A DNA stretch of 64,000 nt from Trichobilharzia regenti (taxonomy: Eukaryota; Platyhelminthes; Trematoda; Strigeidida; Schistosomatidae): assembly GCA_944472135.2 (NCBI GenBank), contig OX235262.1, forward strand, positions 68,448,887-68,512,886, in the 5' to 3' direction. The translations under genes were made by a program, and so were the position numbers. Position 1 is the first letter of the stretch; every line of letters begins with the position of its first letter. A model generated the notes under the pieces. The model did not search any database and was not told where the DNA came from. It saw only the letters and a program-made list of their open reading frames with translations. Positions 43,541 through 55,097 of the stretch are shown one piece after another.

Positions 43541-45319
43541 TCAGTAGGCACCTTTCCCTCCTTCCAGACCTTTTGCAATAATGGGAGTCAGCATGTCTGC
43601 TGTAGTCTCTGGGTCCGCTTTCAGTGCTTCAGGGGGTATTCCATCTGGTCCGGCTGCTTTTCCAGCTTTCAGAAGCTTGATTGCGTTCAAGACTTCAGCT
43701 CTCGTTGGAGGATTGGTGTCAACTTGCAGTTGTGTCCGTGTTGTTGGTATTTTTGGGGGGGGTGCAGGTGGTGGTGGGTTCAAAAGTCCTTTTAAGTGAT
43801 CCCCCCATTGTTTAATCTGTTTTTCTTCCTTGGTAATTGGGTTCCCTTGGCTGTCTTTTATAGGTTTCGCTTGTGTTGATCTCTTCCCGGATAGAGATTT
43901 GGTTATCTGATATAGTGTCCTCAGGTCCCTTTTGCCTGCTGCCTTCTCAGCTTCAGTGGCGAGGTTGTCGTAGAATCGTCTTTTGTCCTTCCTAGCACTC
44001 TTCTTCACTTCTTTGTCCAGTGCTGTGTAAGTTGAGCTCAGCGTCTCCTTCTCCTGTCCGTCCTTGCATTGAATCATTTTCTCTTTCACCATTCTCCTCT
44101 CTTCTATTAATTTCCAAGTGTCCGTTGAGAGCCATTCCTTGTCTTGTCTCTTCTTTCTTCCTAGAACCGTTGAACACGTTTCGTTGAGAATCGCCTTCAG
44201 AGACTTCCAATGTTCTTCCACGCATGATTCTTCAGTGATGTCGCGTAGTGTTTCCTGCTTTGCTCTGACAGTTGCAGTGAAAGTGTCTTTTGTGGTTGTG
44301 TCCTTCAGTAATTGAGTGTTGAACTTGCATTGTGGCCTATCCCCAGCTATCCTCGAGGCTTTTAGCTTCACCTTGAAAGTCCCTTGTACTAGATAGTGGT
44401 CTGAACCCACATCTGCTCCTCTCCTCGACCTTGTGTCCAGTAGGCTCCGTCTCCACTTTCTTGAAATTGAGATGAAGTCTATTTGATTCTTGGTGTTTCC
44501 ATCTGGTGAAATCCATGTCGTCTTGTGTATATCCTTGTGTTTGAACACACCCCCGCCAATCACCAAATCATTGAAGGCGCAGAAGTCTGAGAAGAGTTCA
44601 CCATTGTCGTTCATTTCACCGAGGGCCTCACGACCCATGGTGAGTTCTCTTCCTGTGTTGTCTCCTCCCAGCTTCGCATTCATGTCGCCCATCAGGATTT
44701 TGATATCGCCATTTGGGACGTTGTCCATTATTGTTTGTAGTTGTCTGTAGAACGCCTCCTTCTTCTCTTGTTCTGAGACGTTTGTAGGCGCATAGCATTG
44801 AATGACTGTAACTTTCCTTCCTTTTGAGTTGAACCTGGCTGTCATTATCCTGGAGGAGATTGGTTCCCACTGCATGAGAGCTTTGGCTGCTGTTGGTGAC
44901 ATCATGATGGCCACTCCCTCGGTGTGCTCGTGGTTGTCCTCTGTGTGGCCGGAAAAGATTATTGTCTCTCCAGTAGGTAGTTGGCACCTTCCAGTTCCGT
45001 TCCATCTGCTTTCGCAGATTCCCAACACTTCTATTCTATACCTTCTCATTTCAGCGGCTATCTGGGCAGCCTTTCCAGTTTCGTACATTGTGCGAACATT
45101 CCAGGTACCCATCCTTACTTTTGCTTTCATCGAAAGAAGGCACATCGGCTGACTGGCTTCCCGAAGGCTTTCACCAGCCTGCGTCATTTCACTTCCCCGA
45201 TTCCAGCGAAAAATAAGGTTACTGTTTATATTTTTAGAATTTAAATATACTGGTGCATTGAAGTTTCTGTAGCTGTTTGGTTGAGTTTTGGGGGTGGAGT
45301 TGCTAGCACCACTCCCCAA
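43541..45319 (-). CDS. L1 apurinic-like endonuclease and start of RT, open frame
   Basis: 592-codon frame. Residues about 70-310 form an exonuclease-endonuclease-phosphatase domain: GTWNVRTM (Asn), LGICESRW (catalytic Glu), YAPTN, GDMNAKLGG (Asp and Asn), DFISISRKWRR and GSDHYLV (terminal Asp-His). All expected catalytic residues are visible. This nuclease nicks target DNA to prime reverse transcription. After a basic linker (KKRQDKEWLSTDTWKLIEER) and a proline run near residue 525 it enters the RT region at LLKAGKAAGPDGIPPEALK (residue about 555), then a frameshift gives a false C-terminus GLEGGKGAY. The true start is uncertain; a Met nearer KVRMGTWNVR is also possible. Complete endonuclease, truncated RT. 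Confidence 0.9.
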   Translation of the reverse strand: MGSGASNSTPKTQPNSYRNFNAPVYLNSKNINSNLIFRWNRGSEMTQAGESLREASQPMCLLSMKAKVRMGTWNVRTMYETGKAAQIAAEMRRYRIEVLGICESRWNGTGRCQLPTGETIIFSGHTEDNHEHTEGVAIMMSPTAAKALMQWEPISSRIMTARFNSKGRKVTVIQCYAPTNVSEQEKKEAFYRQLQTIMDNVPNGDIKILMGDMNAKLGGDNTGRELTMGREALGEMNDNGELFSDFCAFNDLVIGGGVFKHKDIHKTTWISPDGNTKNQIDFISISRKWRRSLLDTRSRRGADVGSDHYLVQGTFKVKLKASRIAGDRPQCKFNTQLLKDTTTKDTFTATVRAKQETLRDITEESCVEEHWKSLKAILNETCSTVLGRKKRQDKEWLSTDTWKLIEERRMVKEKMIQCKDGQEKETLSSTYTALDKEVKKSARKDKRRFYDNLATEAEKAAGKRDLRTLYQITKSLSGKRSTQAKPIKDSQGNPITKEEKQIKQWGDHLKGLLNPPPPAPPPKIPTTRTQLQVDTNPPTRAEVLNAIKLLKAGKAAGPDGIPPEALKADPETTADMLTPIIAKGLEGGKGAY

Positions 45320-45374
45320 CCCTCCCTCTGTATCCGGGCTTGGGACTGGCTAGGAAACTAGCAAGCTAGTAATC

Positions 45375-45575
45375 CAGGAGAGTTTAAAAGAATAATCTAC
45401 AGAGTCAAAAATAACCTACCAAAGGCGATACGGTTTCGTCTCTTTTTTATCGCTGAAGCTTTGGCCATTCACATAGAAAAAACCGGAGCTGTGCATACAA
45501 AAGAGAATTACTCAACCACTTCTACTGTCATGGTAACAACTTTGTTGATTTTGATGACTTAATTTTTTTGTTTGT
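45375..45575 (+). pseudogene. PLE nuclease C-terminal fragment next to L1
   Basis: Plus strand frame EFKRIIYRVKNNLPKAIRFR (about 45378-45437) then LFFIAEALAIHIEKTGAVHT. The pattern IYRV...RF-AEALAI----G-VHT-ENY is the end of a PLE GIY-YIG domain. Its 5' part is missing at the L1 border. Confidence 0.6.
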
Positions 45576-47189
45576 TTGCCTGTTCTTTAATTGCCTATAA
45601 TTCTTCTATTCATTTAGAACTCTTACGTAATTTCGCATTCTCTACTTTGTTCTTATGTGTATGCTGAGTAAAACTCACTCATCAAAATATTCATATTATC
45701 ACTTTACTTCTTTTTTTAACAACTGATTATGACAACTCATCACCTTTGGTACTACCCTAATTTCATTAACACCTAATTTTCTTGACTGATTTTATATTAC
45801 GTAAAGCCAATTACCAATCTTCACCTGTTTAGTTAAAATAACCATAACCAATTGAATTTTTGTTTAACAAACTTAGTGTACATATACACACAAAATAACA
45901 CATATATATATTTATATATTTGCGATTGTACAGCTAAGAAAATGAATTCGCCGTAAACAGACTCTTCGCTGACATCGTGTTTTGTTTTCATTTATAAAAA
46001 AAGTGTAGATAGTCTTAATGTTCCTCCTAGGAAAAAGTTTCGTATTGACACTCGCTTATTTAGTATTAGCATTTATTTTGATCAGCAAGTTGAGAACAAT
46101 TACTTATCGAATAATATCAACCCACTATCACCAAGTTACAATAAACCACTTGATCAATGGCAAGTGATGTACATCGATGATATTATTTGATTATTTATAC
46201 TGTAAAATTTAGATGATGTGTCTCACTAAAAAGAAAAGATGATAAAAACTCACCGTAAAATGCTAAAAAGACTATGGAGTTATTTAAATAAGATAACTCC
46301 AACTGTGATCAAGCTACATTTTGTTAACCTAAAAAATTCTCTTAAGCATTACAAATCACTTCTGTCCTACAATTTAACCTCTAGTAAATCTGGAATCTGC
46401 CCTTAATACTACTAATTCTAATATTAGTACTATGGCTACTTAACTGGTAGTCACAATATTAATAATAATAATAATGATAACAGTAACATTGGTCACCCAG
46501 ATGAAATATCGATAATAGTAATAACAATAATAGTAATAATAACAATAGAGACGTCGATAAACTATGTATGACAAACAAAAGCTTTTATTTTGACAAAGAT
46601 AAGAGGAATTAAACTGGCATATCTCCTTCAACTATTATATACTATCAAATGTTATCTTAGATTAGTATGTAGTAAATAGGCACTACCATTGTTGTTGTTA
46701 TTATTATTATTATTATTACTGTCATTTCGATGGCTTAATGACAAAATTCAATTTTATCTGATATTTCCCCATGTTGACAGATGACTGACAATAAAAAAAG
46801 CATTTGATGATTGAATAACCTCTTAACTAATTTGATATTACTTCTATTAATAAATAAATACACAATAACAACAGAAGAATCCCAGAATTACTTCAGAGCT
46901 TTAAAGTGGAACTAGTCTAATTGCAGAATTGAAAGGTAGTCTTATCAAACTTCGTGAAAACAGAACAACAAGTGAATAGAAACAATAACAATCATAAGAA
47001 GAAGAAAGATTTAACATCTGTTATATAAATAGCGCAAAACACACAAATAGTTTCATGGAAATAAATTTCTTAAAGAATTAAGTTTACCACTTTTAATTTC
47101 AGTACCTTTAAGTTTTATTTTAGTTTGAAGCACACGAATATTAGTCAAAGCAGCCTGTTATTTAGGCAGACATTTATTGCCTCACGTCC
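45576..47189. other. Unassigned AT-rich stretch
   Basis: Contains AAT-like runs near 46459-46476 and an ATT run at 46697-46722. No coding or family signal. Confidence 0.5.
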
Positions 47190-47392
47190 CCTATAGAACA
47201 GAAGTCTTGGAGCTAGAGCTTTGAAGCTTCAGTTGCCGTTGGAGGGGTTGCTAGCCTTATGCCCAACCTTCCCTCTTTATCAGTATTATTACTAGCTTCA
47301 CGAGGTTTAGGAGTGCGTCGGCCGAAAATCGAACCCTGAACCACTTACATGGTCGGCTAGCCTTCTACCGCTAAACCACCGACGCAGACAAA
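47190..47392 (-). repeat. S1 tRNA-headed SINE
   Basis: Minus strand: gcgtcggtggtttagcggta (A box), ggttcgattttcggccgacg (B box), cactcctaaacctcgtgaag, taataatactgataaagagg, gaaggttgggcataaggc and a body ending gcttcaaagctctagct. Confidence 0.82.
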
Positions 47393-47544
47393 GATTCTCA
47401 GTAAAGGGAAGGAGATCTTATTCGATAGTTCAGATGATACTGGAAACTTTATTAAGAAAATAATCACAGCTGATATCAGTTGAAGTAAGTAAATCTCACT
47501 ATGAGTTTAATTCACTTAAAAACCTTAGGATTATTTTAAATTAG
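47393..47544. other. Unassigned spacer
   Basis: Nothing recognised. Confidence 0.4.
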
Positions 47545-47865
47545 TTAACTGGTGGATGGTGACTAGCAGTGGAATCCAGGATAACGCGCACTTCGTCCTA
47601 TTTGGGACTCGTCGCTGGATGTACTTGCATTCCCTAATGAGTGATGATGTTCCAACTGAGGCTCGAACCCTATACCAATAGTTTCAAACTCCAAAGCCCT
47701 ATCCACTAACCACGAGAGCCACCTTTTGTGCAACGGCTCACATTAGTTATTTAATTTAATTTTAGATTTTCCCATCTATTGATTGGACTGAATTGCTCGG
47801 CCTCAGGTTGACATGTCAGCTTCTTGCGCAGATGCTTCGATGATGTCTGTTAAAATGTCATGTTA
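47545..47865 (-). repeat. R2 (Smα-like) retroposon, long copy
   Basis: Plus-strand order: inverted 3' end (gtggatggtgactagcagtg), hammerhead, gtacttgcattccctaatga, tRNA-like part (gaggctcgaaccc; ctatccactaaccacgagag), then the spacer ttttagattttcccatctat and ctcaggttgacatgtcagct. One of the clearest Smα-like copies. Confidence 0.82.
47573..47628 (-). ncRNA. Hammerhead relic (R2)
   Basis: Minus strand: ccag-C-GACGA-gtcccaaataggac-GAAG-tgcgcgttatcctgg. One base lost in the first box and GAAA changed to GAAG; stem II GTCC/GGAC is perfect and stem I ccag/ctgg is kept. Confidence 0.7.
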
Positions 47866-48294
47866 AAATATAATTAAATTTTAGTTATATATGTCCAATG
47901 TAAGTTCACTTTTAATAGTTTGAAAAAACTTGAGCATTTGGGTACAAATGTGATAAACAATTTCAATATGTAAACACATGCTGTTTTTACAATTTCATAC
48001 CTTTATCGAATCCAACGATCTGAGTATGATTTTGTTATCTCGACAAGTTGACCAGCTTGACAACATAAAAGTTATCTCATGCTAAAGAACGATGATTAAG
48101 TTGTCATATATAGGCTGAGATTTTGTAATTTCTGGTTTATTAATACTTTGATAAAGCTATTAGAATTTAATAGCAAAAAGTCAGTAAAAACAATAGTATC
48201 GTTTTATTTATCATTCATTAGGAAATATAAAAACTTTTATAATAATGAATGATTAAATGTTAGATTCGACTAGAATAAATTATTTTCAATCTCA
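47866..48294. other. Unassigned stretch
   Basis: Nothing recognised. Confidence 0.45.
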
Positions 48295-48570
48295 CGAAAG
48301 ATGACGAACTGACTTCAGTCAGAGTACCAGTGGAAAACCAGGCAGCACTGGACATTTGCTTCGTTCCAGCTTGAGACTCTTCACCAGTACCCAGCCATGA
48401 CTCTACCAGGTTACAAGGTGTGATCATCAGTTATTCAGCCACTGGGATAAAACCCAATCAATTTTAAACTCTACCAATTCGCGATATTTAGCTCAACAAC
48501 CAGCGGGTATTTCTCCCTACATCCAACTTAATTGACCCCACTAGTAACGACTTCTCACTAGAACTTTAGA
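48295..48570 (-). repeat. R1 retroposon, diverged
   Basis: Plus-strand order: gacttcagtcagagtaccag, gaaaaccaggcagcactgga, hammerhead relic (cgttccagcttgagactctt caccagtac), tRNA-like remnant (attcagccactgg) and leader (tctaccaattcgcgatattt). Confidence 0.68.
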
Positions 48571-49154
48571 CAAATTCATCCTGCAGTCAGTCAGTCAGTC
48601 GCCAGTGAGCACTAGAATAATTTTCAAGTGTTTGTTTCCAGGGATTTGAATGGTTTCAAGACTGATCATGAACTAACTTTTAAATTTGAACTTCTGAATT
48701 TCCAGCTAACAGAAGTGCATAGTCATTTTTGATATATCGGCTTCTCTTTCGCACGCTTCAATAATCCTTTGAAGTTAACCTGATCTTATTTCATTAATGG
48801 TAGCTTGTATTGAAACCTATGAGGTGTAAACATATTCTACTGAGTTATGTTATTCCCACTGAGTTCTGAACTGAACATACATGGTTTTAAACTAGAAAAC
48901 ACTATTCACCAGGCTACTGAGTTACAACAGTCACCTGTTGTGTTAGGGGTATCCGTATTTAATTTTTTGTTAATTTCACTGAACTGAAATTCTCAGTCAG
49001 TAACCAAGACCTGGAAATATACAGCTGATGACTGTCAAGTAGGACGGTACATGTGTCTACCGCAAGCTACATTCAACTAAGTGACATAAATATCAAAATA
49101 TTTATTACAATGATAACTAATTAATCAAAATTTAGGGAAAACTTTACTTTCTAT
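48571..49154. other. Unassigned stretch
   Basis: CAGT run at 48583-48599. 48640-48670 may be an R1 3' arm trace. Nothing else recognised. Confidence 0.4.
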
Positions 49155-49227
49155 TGTTGGTTTGTAAGGGTTAGTTATGTTTTTATGAGTTGATCAGGGA
49201 TTGATATCAGTTAGAGAACCACTGAAA

Positions 49228-49290
49228 ACCAGGGTGTACTGGACAGCTGCTGTTTCATCCTAGTTTGGGAATCACCGGCAGTACGCAAAC
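49228..49290 (-). ncRNA. Hammerhead relic (R1 fold-back, left arm)
   Basis: Minus strand: tactg-CCGGTGA-ttcccaaactaggat-GAAA-cagcagctgtc-cagta. Stem I and GAAA kept; the first box is altered. Confidence 0.6.
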
Positions 49291-49644
49291 ACAGCCAGAG
49301 TTTGAACCTAGGAATTTCCGGCTACAAGGCAAGCTCGTATACCATTTAGCCACTGCAACCCGACTCAATGGCCAGTCCTTGATTTCTAACTTCTGCCAAT
49401 TCGTGATTTAGGATGGAGTTTCCTGGAGTTCTAGTGAGAAGTCGTGACCAGTGAGGTCCATCCAGACGTCACGTGTTAAGATGGACGTCCCACCGATGAC
49501 ATTAGTTGGCGGTTTCGATAAATCACGAGTTGGAAGAGGTCAGAATTCATGAACTGGCCACTGAATCGGGTCCCGGTGGCTGAATGGTATACAAGTTTGC
49601 CTTGTAGCTGGAAGGTCTTGAGTTTGAGACGTATTGTGTGCGTA

Positions 49645-49705
49645 CTGCCGATGACTCCCAAACTAGGAGGATAAGACAGCTGTTCAGTACTCCAGTGTTG
49701 GTTTT
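49645..49705 (+). ncRNA. Hammerhead relic (R1 fold-back, right arm)
   Basis: tactg-CCGATGA-ctcccaaactaggaggat-AAGA-cagctgtt-cagta. It shares the CCG start of the first box with the left arm, suggesting both arms derive from one parent. Confidence 0.6.
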
Positions 49706-49745
49706 CAATGGTTCTCTAACTGATATCAATCCATGATCAACTCGA

Positions 49746-50299
49746 ATACTTTATTGTTTCAAACAAATTTTGAAACAAGAATAAGACAAGGTAATTTTTA
49801 AAAAATATTGAGACAATAAAAAATGAAATCTTTATCTTAGTAGTATGATTATAAGTTGTAAATTATGCCTGAAATGGCGTCAGTTCACGATAAAAGACCA
49901 CAGAAATACTGTATCACTTTGTGGCATAATCAGTGAACAAGCCAAACCAGATGTTCTGTCAAAATGTATTCATTATTCCTCAACATCTAATGTGAGAATG
50001 TGTGTATTGTAATCAAGGCATAGAGAACGTCTATTTTACATCATAAGGCTTTTAAACATGTATGCATGATTGAAAGTTGAAATAGATAAGCATGTGGATA
50101 GATAAGAGGACATATGTGTAAAACGAAAAGGGTGTTAAAATGAAAATAAATATATATTTTTTTTCTAAAATAACTCAGAAAAATAAATAACTGAAACAGA
50201 ATTAGTAAATGAAGCCAAATAAAAAATTAACAATAATTAAAATGAAATGAACATAACTTGGCCATTATTTCTTTTTCAGGTTAACTTTATATTTCCCCT
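49746..50299. other. Unassigned AT-rich stretch
   Basis: Nothing recognised. Confidence 0.5.
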
Positions 50300-51545
50300 T
50301 TGATGTGTTATGTTGGACCAAAGTGTTCAGTCTCTGGTAATGTGTCAGCTCTTAGTAAAGACGCTTCAACGATTTCTGTGGATTACTGTGAATTGGAATT
50401 CTACTGTCTAAATATGGATGACACACTTTTTATTATGAAAAATGAGAATAGAGCGACAAACATCCTCGACAAGTTCAACTATGTGCATCAAGAAATAAAT
50501 CTCACGATTGAGAAAGAAATTGAATGATAGTATTCCAGTGACAGACGTCTTTCTGACCAAGAGAGAATGGTATAATAAGAAGAAGTGTATATGGAACACC
50601 TAGAACGATATGTCAGTATGGAGATTTTGCTAAGCTTTTCACCTTTTATATAAAAACGAAACTTATTAGCGTTTGGTACATAGAGCCAGGATAATCTGTT
50701 CAGACGATCTTATCAATGAGCAGCTTAATATTACGATAGAGTTTCTCAGTAAAGTGTATGTCAAGATAATTCATGAAAGTTGAATTTGAAGGTGATAATG
50801 CAGCTGAGGTTCTGAAGAACCACCACTTATCCAGATCATTGAGGAAAACCTTCTTTTCTGCTGAGCTACATAAAGATCAATTTCTATAGCCACCCAAACA
50901 CATCTCTGAACATCATGTAGCCTGGTTAGCAAAAGGACAATGCAAGACAGTGACTAGCACTTGGTGAACTCAACCCGCGGAGCTCCCCCACAGTCATCTT
51001 TCCAAATTATCTACACGGTGAGATCAGATGGTACAAAGGACATCAGGTTTCGGCATTTATGTATGGTGGAGGCATTGGCAATTCGTCAATACAACCCCCA
51101 ACTCTGTATACTGAAAACGTTTGTCCAGTCTCTTATTCTACCATGATCTTTACCTCTCCATTAGTCGTTCCCTGTAAAAATTTAATTTTTAAATTTTTAA
51201 TTCTACTTTTAGTTTGCTTTTGCTCTAATAACTAATTCACTATTATCACTCTCACATGTTCCTTTTGTGCATTTTTACACCCTTTTCACACTTGTTAAAG
51301 TGACACTCACCTCCTGTGTGCCACTGAGTATTATGTAATTCATAACTTTTAATTTTGCTTAAGAAGTCACTTCTGACTAATTACATCAATTGTATCACAC
51401 ACACACCCTTATTACTCATTAATGGGCTACTAAATATTTTTGATAAATATAAGCACTAATGTACAACCTGTGAAGATGATTTCGTCAATGAAGAGAATTT
51501 TCTTCGTTGAAATATCTTTTAGTTACCGGGTTTTCAGTTACATAC
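50300..51545 (+). mobile_element. P2 Penelope-like element, degenerate copy
   Basis: RT remnant at 50408-50527 reads NMDDTLFIMKNENRATNILD, the decayed catalytic box and downstream motif of PLE RT, ending IEKEIE before stops. It continues as the connector (tcagacgatcttatcaatga) and the GIY-YIG region: FEGDNAAEVLKNHHLSRSLR near 50775, AWLAKGQ near 50920, TVRSDGTKDIRFRHLCMVEA and LAIRQYNPQLCILKTFVQSL at 51015-51140. The tail carries a hairpin at 51462-51515. It parallels 55610-56545. Confidence 0.82.
51462..51516 (+). ncRNA. Hammerhead-like hairpin in P2 tail
   Basis: ctg-TGAAGA-tgatttcgtc, then AATGAAG (51487-51493) pairs with CTTCGTT (51502-51508), followed by GAAA (51509-51512). The P2 copy at 56.5 kb keeps the hairpin with different bases. 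Confidence 0.5.
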
Positions 51546-52274
51546 CAATGCTGTTGATCAACAGAAGAACGCAGATGTAAATCACATTTTCTGATTTAGC
51601 TTAGGTTCCGACATTATCTTAAAATGGTAACCTCAATATAAAATTGACAAGATTTTGCATACAGCTAGTGATTGTCACTTTTTTTCTTATCCTCGCCGAG
51701 TAAATGTCGGAGCCCAGGAATCTAACAGTCAACTCACAACATTTAGCCGTGAATAACATTTCATCACTTCAAACAGTGGATGGATGGTTTCTAGTCGTTT
51801 TCAAATACTGAATATATATCAGCGATAAGTATCTGCTGAGAGATTAGTTAACTAAAAACAATTTTATAAAGATATCCTCATTCTTCAAATAACCTTATAA
51901 TAAGGAGTTCAAGATATACTGATAATAATATATTCCCATCGATATACACACAAGAGACGCCAGTTTACAGACATTATTGGTATGTTAAATCATAAAATAT
52001 GGCGTAACCATATTTATGATAGGCAATGTTTACTGGAGGCTTTTTTAAAACACCTATATTAGTAAGACAAATGTAATGGAAAAATGTCAGTAAAATCGCT
52101 TTGCAGAGGTAGAAACAGTGTCCACATTCCAATCGCGGATATGATCACTACCCAAAATTTGATTACAACTGTGCATTATTTGAACATTGTGTGACAAATA
52201 GTCAATATCGTTATTTCCAGAACTGCAAAACTGCTTGAATAAAACATCAGTCAGCTTACTGATAATTATGTCTC
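51546..52274. other. Unassigned stretch
   Basis: Nothing recognised. Confidence 0.45.
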
Positions 52275-52478
52275 CGGCATCGTCAGTGGCACAGTGGTTA
52301 GGACTCTCGCCGACCATGCACATGGTCCAAGGTTCGATCCCCTGCCGACGCACACCTGATATCTATCGTCGGCCTGCAAAATTTGGGCTACCGATATCCA
52401 TGCTGAAAATTCCATACCTGTACCAAAAATACAGTGTGGAATCAAGCTGTAATCAAAATAAAATATGGATTTCAGGTG
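52275..52478 (+). repeat. S2 tRNA-headed SINE, complete
   Basis: A box cgtcagtggcacagtggtta, B box ggttcgatcccctgccgacg, body acctgatatctatcgtcggc, gggctaccgatatccatgct, tacctgtaccaaaaatacag, and A-rich end gtaatcaaaataaa. It differs from S1 after the tRNA-like head. Open frames here on both strands are shadows. Confidence 0.85.
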
Positions 52479-53712
52479 GTTCGCTACAGCAGTCACTGTA
52501 TACTGAAACATTTAGGAAGTATTACTACTCCAGCAGAAATCAGTAGTAGGTATTTGCAGTTTATTGGCAGTCAGGAAGTAGAATACTGTCGAAGTTAACC
52601 ATATAAAATGTCAGAGGAAACATGTAAAATATAGCACTTCTCTGTTTTACATTAATTCATTGGTTTTCTAGACTTATTCTCGGTTTACAGGAAACAAGAG
52701 GACTTGATTATCGGTATGAAAATAACTTGAAATTCTTATGAAAGATGCATCATAGGAGGAAATCTATGGTTTTCCATGAAGCATTTTGAAAATTTAATGT
52801 CAGTGAGGTTTTCAGATTTATTTTGGTTGTCGTTGAAAGTCCCTAAACAAGACAAATCAACCAATAAATATTATGGTACTCCGAGGTGTATCTTTATCCT
52901 GATGATGAGAGTAGAAAAGCGAAAGTAGAACATCGTGACACTCATTTTTCATTTCACCAAGTACAATGTATCATTATTTATTTTACAATTATAATGTAGC
53001 AATACTTAAAAATATTCACGCAGCCATTATCACTATTATTTCTATTATTATTGTTATGATTATTATTACTATTATGGCCGTTGTTTTAATGCATCAGTTT
53101 CCAAGGCTATCAAAATCACCATTGAATCCGGTCAAATGAAATCTGTCAACATGTAAGCAGGTGTTCTTTAGCTACACAATTATATGAGTTTCACTTCTTT
53201 TCTAAAAGTTTAATAATCACTTTCTTTTCTTTTATTCTTCACTGGAACACACGCATTCATCAAAATGATTATGACAATTTATAAATAAAAGATTACTATT
53301 ATTATTATATACATCATTTAGGATTAAAAAATCTTTATTTGCTAAGCTATGACAATTGATATTTGGACATGTGGTGTTTTGTTTTTAAATGTTAAGTGAT
53401 TGTACAATAGATGAGAGAGTGTTATTACTGCTACTGGTGTGAATAGTCTGCGTGTGTGCTAATACCTGTGTGTGTGTGTGTGTAATTTTTTCATAAAAGA
53501 AACTGTAACAGTATCAGTAACCATAATATAACAATAGCGATATAAATTATAAAAGTATTATGTCAAGAAATCTAAGTTTTGTACGATTATATTATTTAAT
53601 TTTTACTCATTTATATATTCTTCCTTCAAAAAGTTGTTTAAACTGACTGATACTACTTATACATATTAATAATTCAGTAGTCATGCATGTGTTTGATGAC
53701 TGCTTTTTTCAA
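52479..53712. other. Unassigned AT-rich stretch
   Basis: ATT runs near 53033-53075 and (GT)n at about 53468-53483. Nothing else recognised. Confidence 0.5.
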
Positions 53713-54225
53713 ATGTTAGTTTGAAGGGATTTGATTGATTGCTTGCAGAATTTCATCATCAAGTGATATCGGTTTTGAGAACCATTGGAAAACCAACACC
53801 GGAGTACTGGAGAGCTAACCGCTTCGTCCTAACTTTTTGGACTCTTCACAGTACGCACTCACCACAGAGTGTTCACACTGAGGGCCTTCTGGTTACAAGG
53901 AGAGTTAGTAGACCACTAAGCCACTGGGACCCAATTAAATGGCCAACCCATGAATTCCAACTTCTGTCATTTCACAATACAGTGCCACCACTAGCCAATG
54001 TCATCGCTGGCGAGTATTCGTCCTCACACCCGACCTGCTGTACCCAAATGGTCATCGCGACTTCCCACCAGAACCTAGGTAGCTACCTAACTGAATATGG
54101 CCAGTCACTAGTGAGCATCAGATTGGTATTCAAGTGTTGGTGTTCAGGGATCTAACTTGATTAGTTTCAAGATTTCATCATGGTCCTCTAACCGATTTCA
54201 GTTCATGATGAAATCCTGAGTGTTT
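53713..54225. mobile_element. R1 retroposon, long reverse copy with forward 3' arm
   Basis: Reverse copy: 3' arm (tttgaagggatttgattgat), hammerhead relic (53815-53860), tRNA part (gagttagtagaccactaagc), full leader (cctcacacccgacctgctgt; ctagtgagcatcag to 54122). A short forward 3' arm follows (ggtcctctaaccgatttcag, ttcatgatgaaatcctgag). Confidence 0.75.
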
Positions 54226-54889
54226 TTTTTTTATTGAAAAAGTGAATTTCAATGTTTATTTTTTATTTGAATGGTAACAAACAAAATTTGTTTTAGTTTA
54301 CATAGTCAGTCTTGTTTGTAGAATGTTAAACAATCTAGTGAATATTCGTGAAACGTCTGAATTTATTCGTCTGAGATAAACCTTTCTTACACGTCATCTG
54401 ATTTCAGTGGCTTAAAGAATAAAAGTGTTGATGAAAAGTACTTTTCAACAGTTAGAGTCCATGTCCTTACACGGAACTCAGGTTACTATGACTACGTGTC
54501 AGTTGAGTATCTTGAAATGACAGGTTTGAAACATAGGATAGATGAGATGTGTTGATAACAGGTGTATGCTATGTACTGTTATTAAACATGTCTTCCATTT
54601 ACTTAAGATGGAACGTTAAAAAATTGAAAGTCTCACTTTCTGCATATCGTATGGTTACGAACTACAGATGGAAGCATACAAAGATATTTTTTTGATCATA
54701 AAGAATTTTGAAATGGACTGTCTTTGGTTTTCAGTAGTCTTTGTCTAGTAAGCTACAAGAAAGATCTGTTAAGGACACTTTTCTACCACACTTAAAACTT
54801 TGTTAGAAAGAAAAACTTACTGATGAACTCTCCATCATACAAGAGTGTTCACGAGACAATAGATATTTTGAAAAATTCGTTGATAAACA
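54226..54889. other. Unassigned stretch
   Basis: Nothing recognised. Confidence 0.45.
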
Positions 54890-55097
54890 TCGGGTCCCAG
54901 TGGCCCATGGTCTACGAGCTTGCGTTGTAACCAGGAGGTCCTCGGTTCGAACCCTGGCGGTGGGTGCATACTGTAAAGAGTCCTAAACTGGGACGAAACA
55001 TCTGTTCAGTACTCCAATGGTTCCCTAACCAACGTCACCTCATGATGAAATCATTCAAACAATCAAACGAAATCCCTACAAAACCAATGTTTGAAAA
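54890..55097 (+). repeat. R1 retroposon, forward copy
   Basis: Starts cgggtcccagtggcccatgg (A box region), ggttcgaaccctggcgg (B box), hammerhead at 54966-55011, then ctcatgatgaaatcattcaa and cgaaatccctacaaaaccaa. Not a fold-back. ttttgaaaa lies at both flanks, a possible short duplication. Confidence 0.82.
54966..55011 (+). ncRNA. Hammerhead relic (R1)
   Basis: tactg-TAAAGA-gtcctaaactgggac-GAAA-catctgtt-cagta. Stem I, stem II and GAAA are kept; the first box has lost bases and the cleavage base is T. Confidence 0.65.

Larger units (their letters stand above)
42066..45395 (-). mobile_element. Nearly full-length L1 (SR2-like RTE) retrotransposon
   Basis: Longest element in the window, about 3.3 kb, minus strand. 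It has a GC-richer 5' region (to about 45395, ggagggttggggagtggtgc on the minus strand), an endonuclease ORF (45319-43541), a broken RT (about 43540-42900), the SR2-type C-terminal block (42743-42235) and the 3' end ccctatgttccactaggaac with (AAT)n at 42066-42078. The order endonuclease, RT, C-terminal block, short repeat tail is the RTE layout. No target-site duplication was found by eye. Confidence 0.93.
49155..49745. mobile_element. R1 long fold-back retroposon
   Basis: A complete reverse R1 copy (3' arm, hammerhead 49228-49290, tRNA part, leader to about 49470) followed by a complete forward copy (leader, gaattcatgaactggccact, tRNA part 49565-49640, hammerhead 49645-49705, 3' arm). Both outer ends are R1 3' ends. 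tacttt(c)tattg at both flanks may be a degraded target-site duplication. Confidence 0.8.

Noticed and set aside
44490..45244. Several plus-strand frames of 86-116 codons
   Set aside because: Antisense of the L1 endonuclease ORF.
52290..52352. Possible genuine tRNA gene
   Set aside because: Same head as SINE S2 at 28.76 kb, followed by the S2 body.
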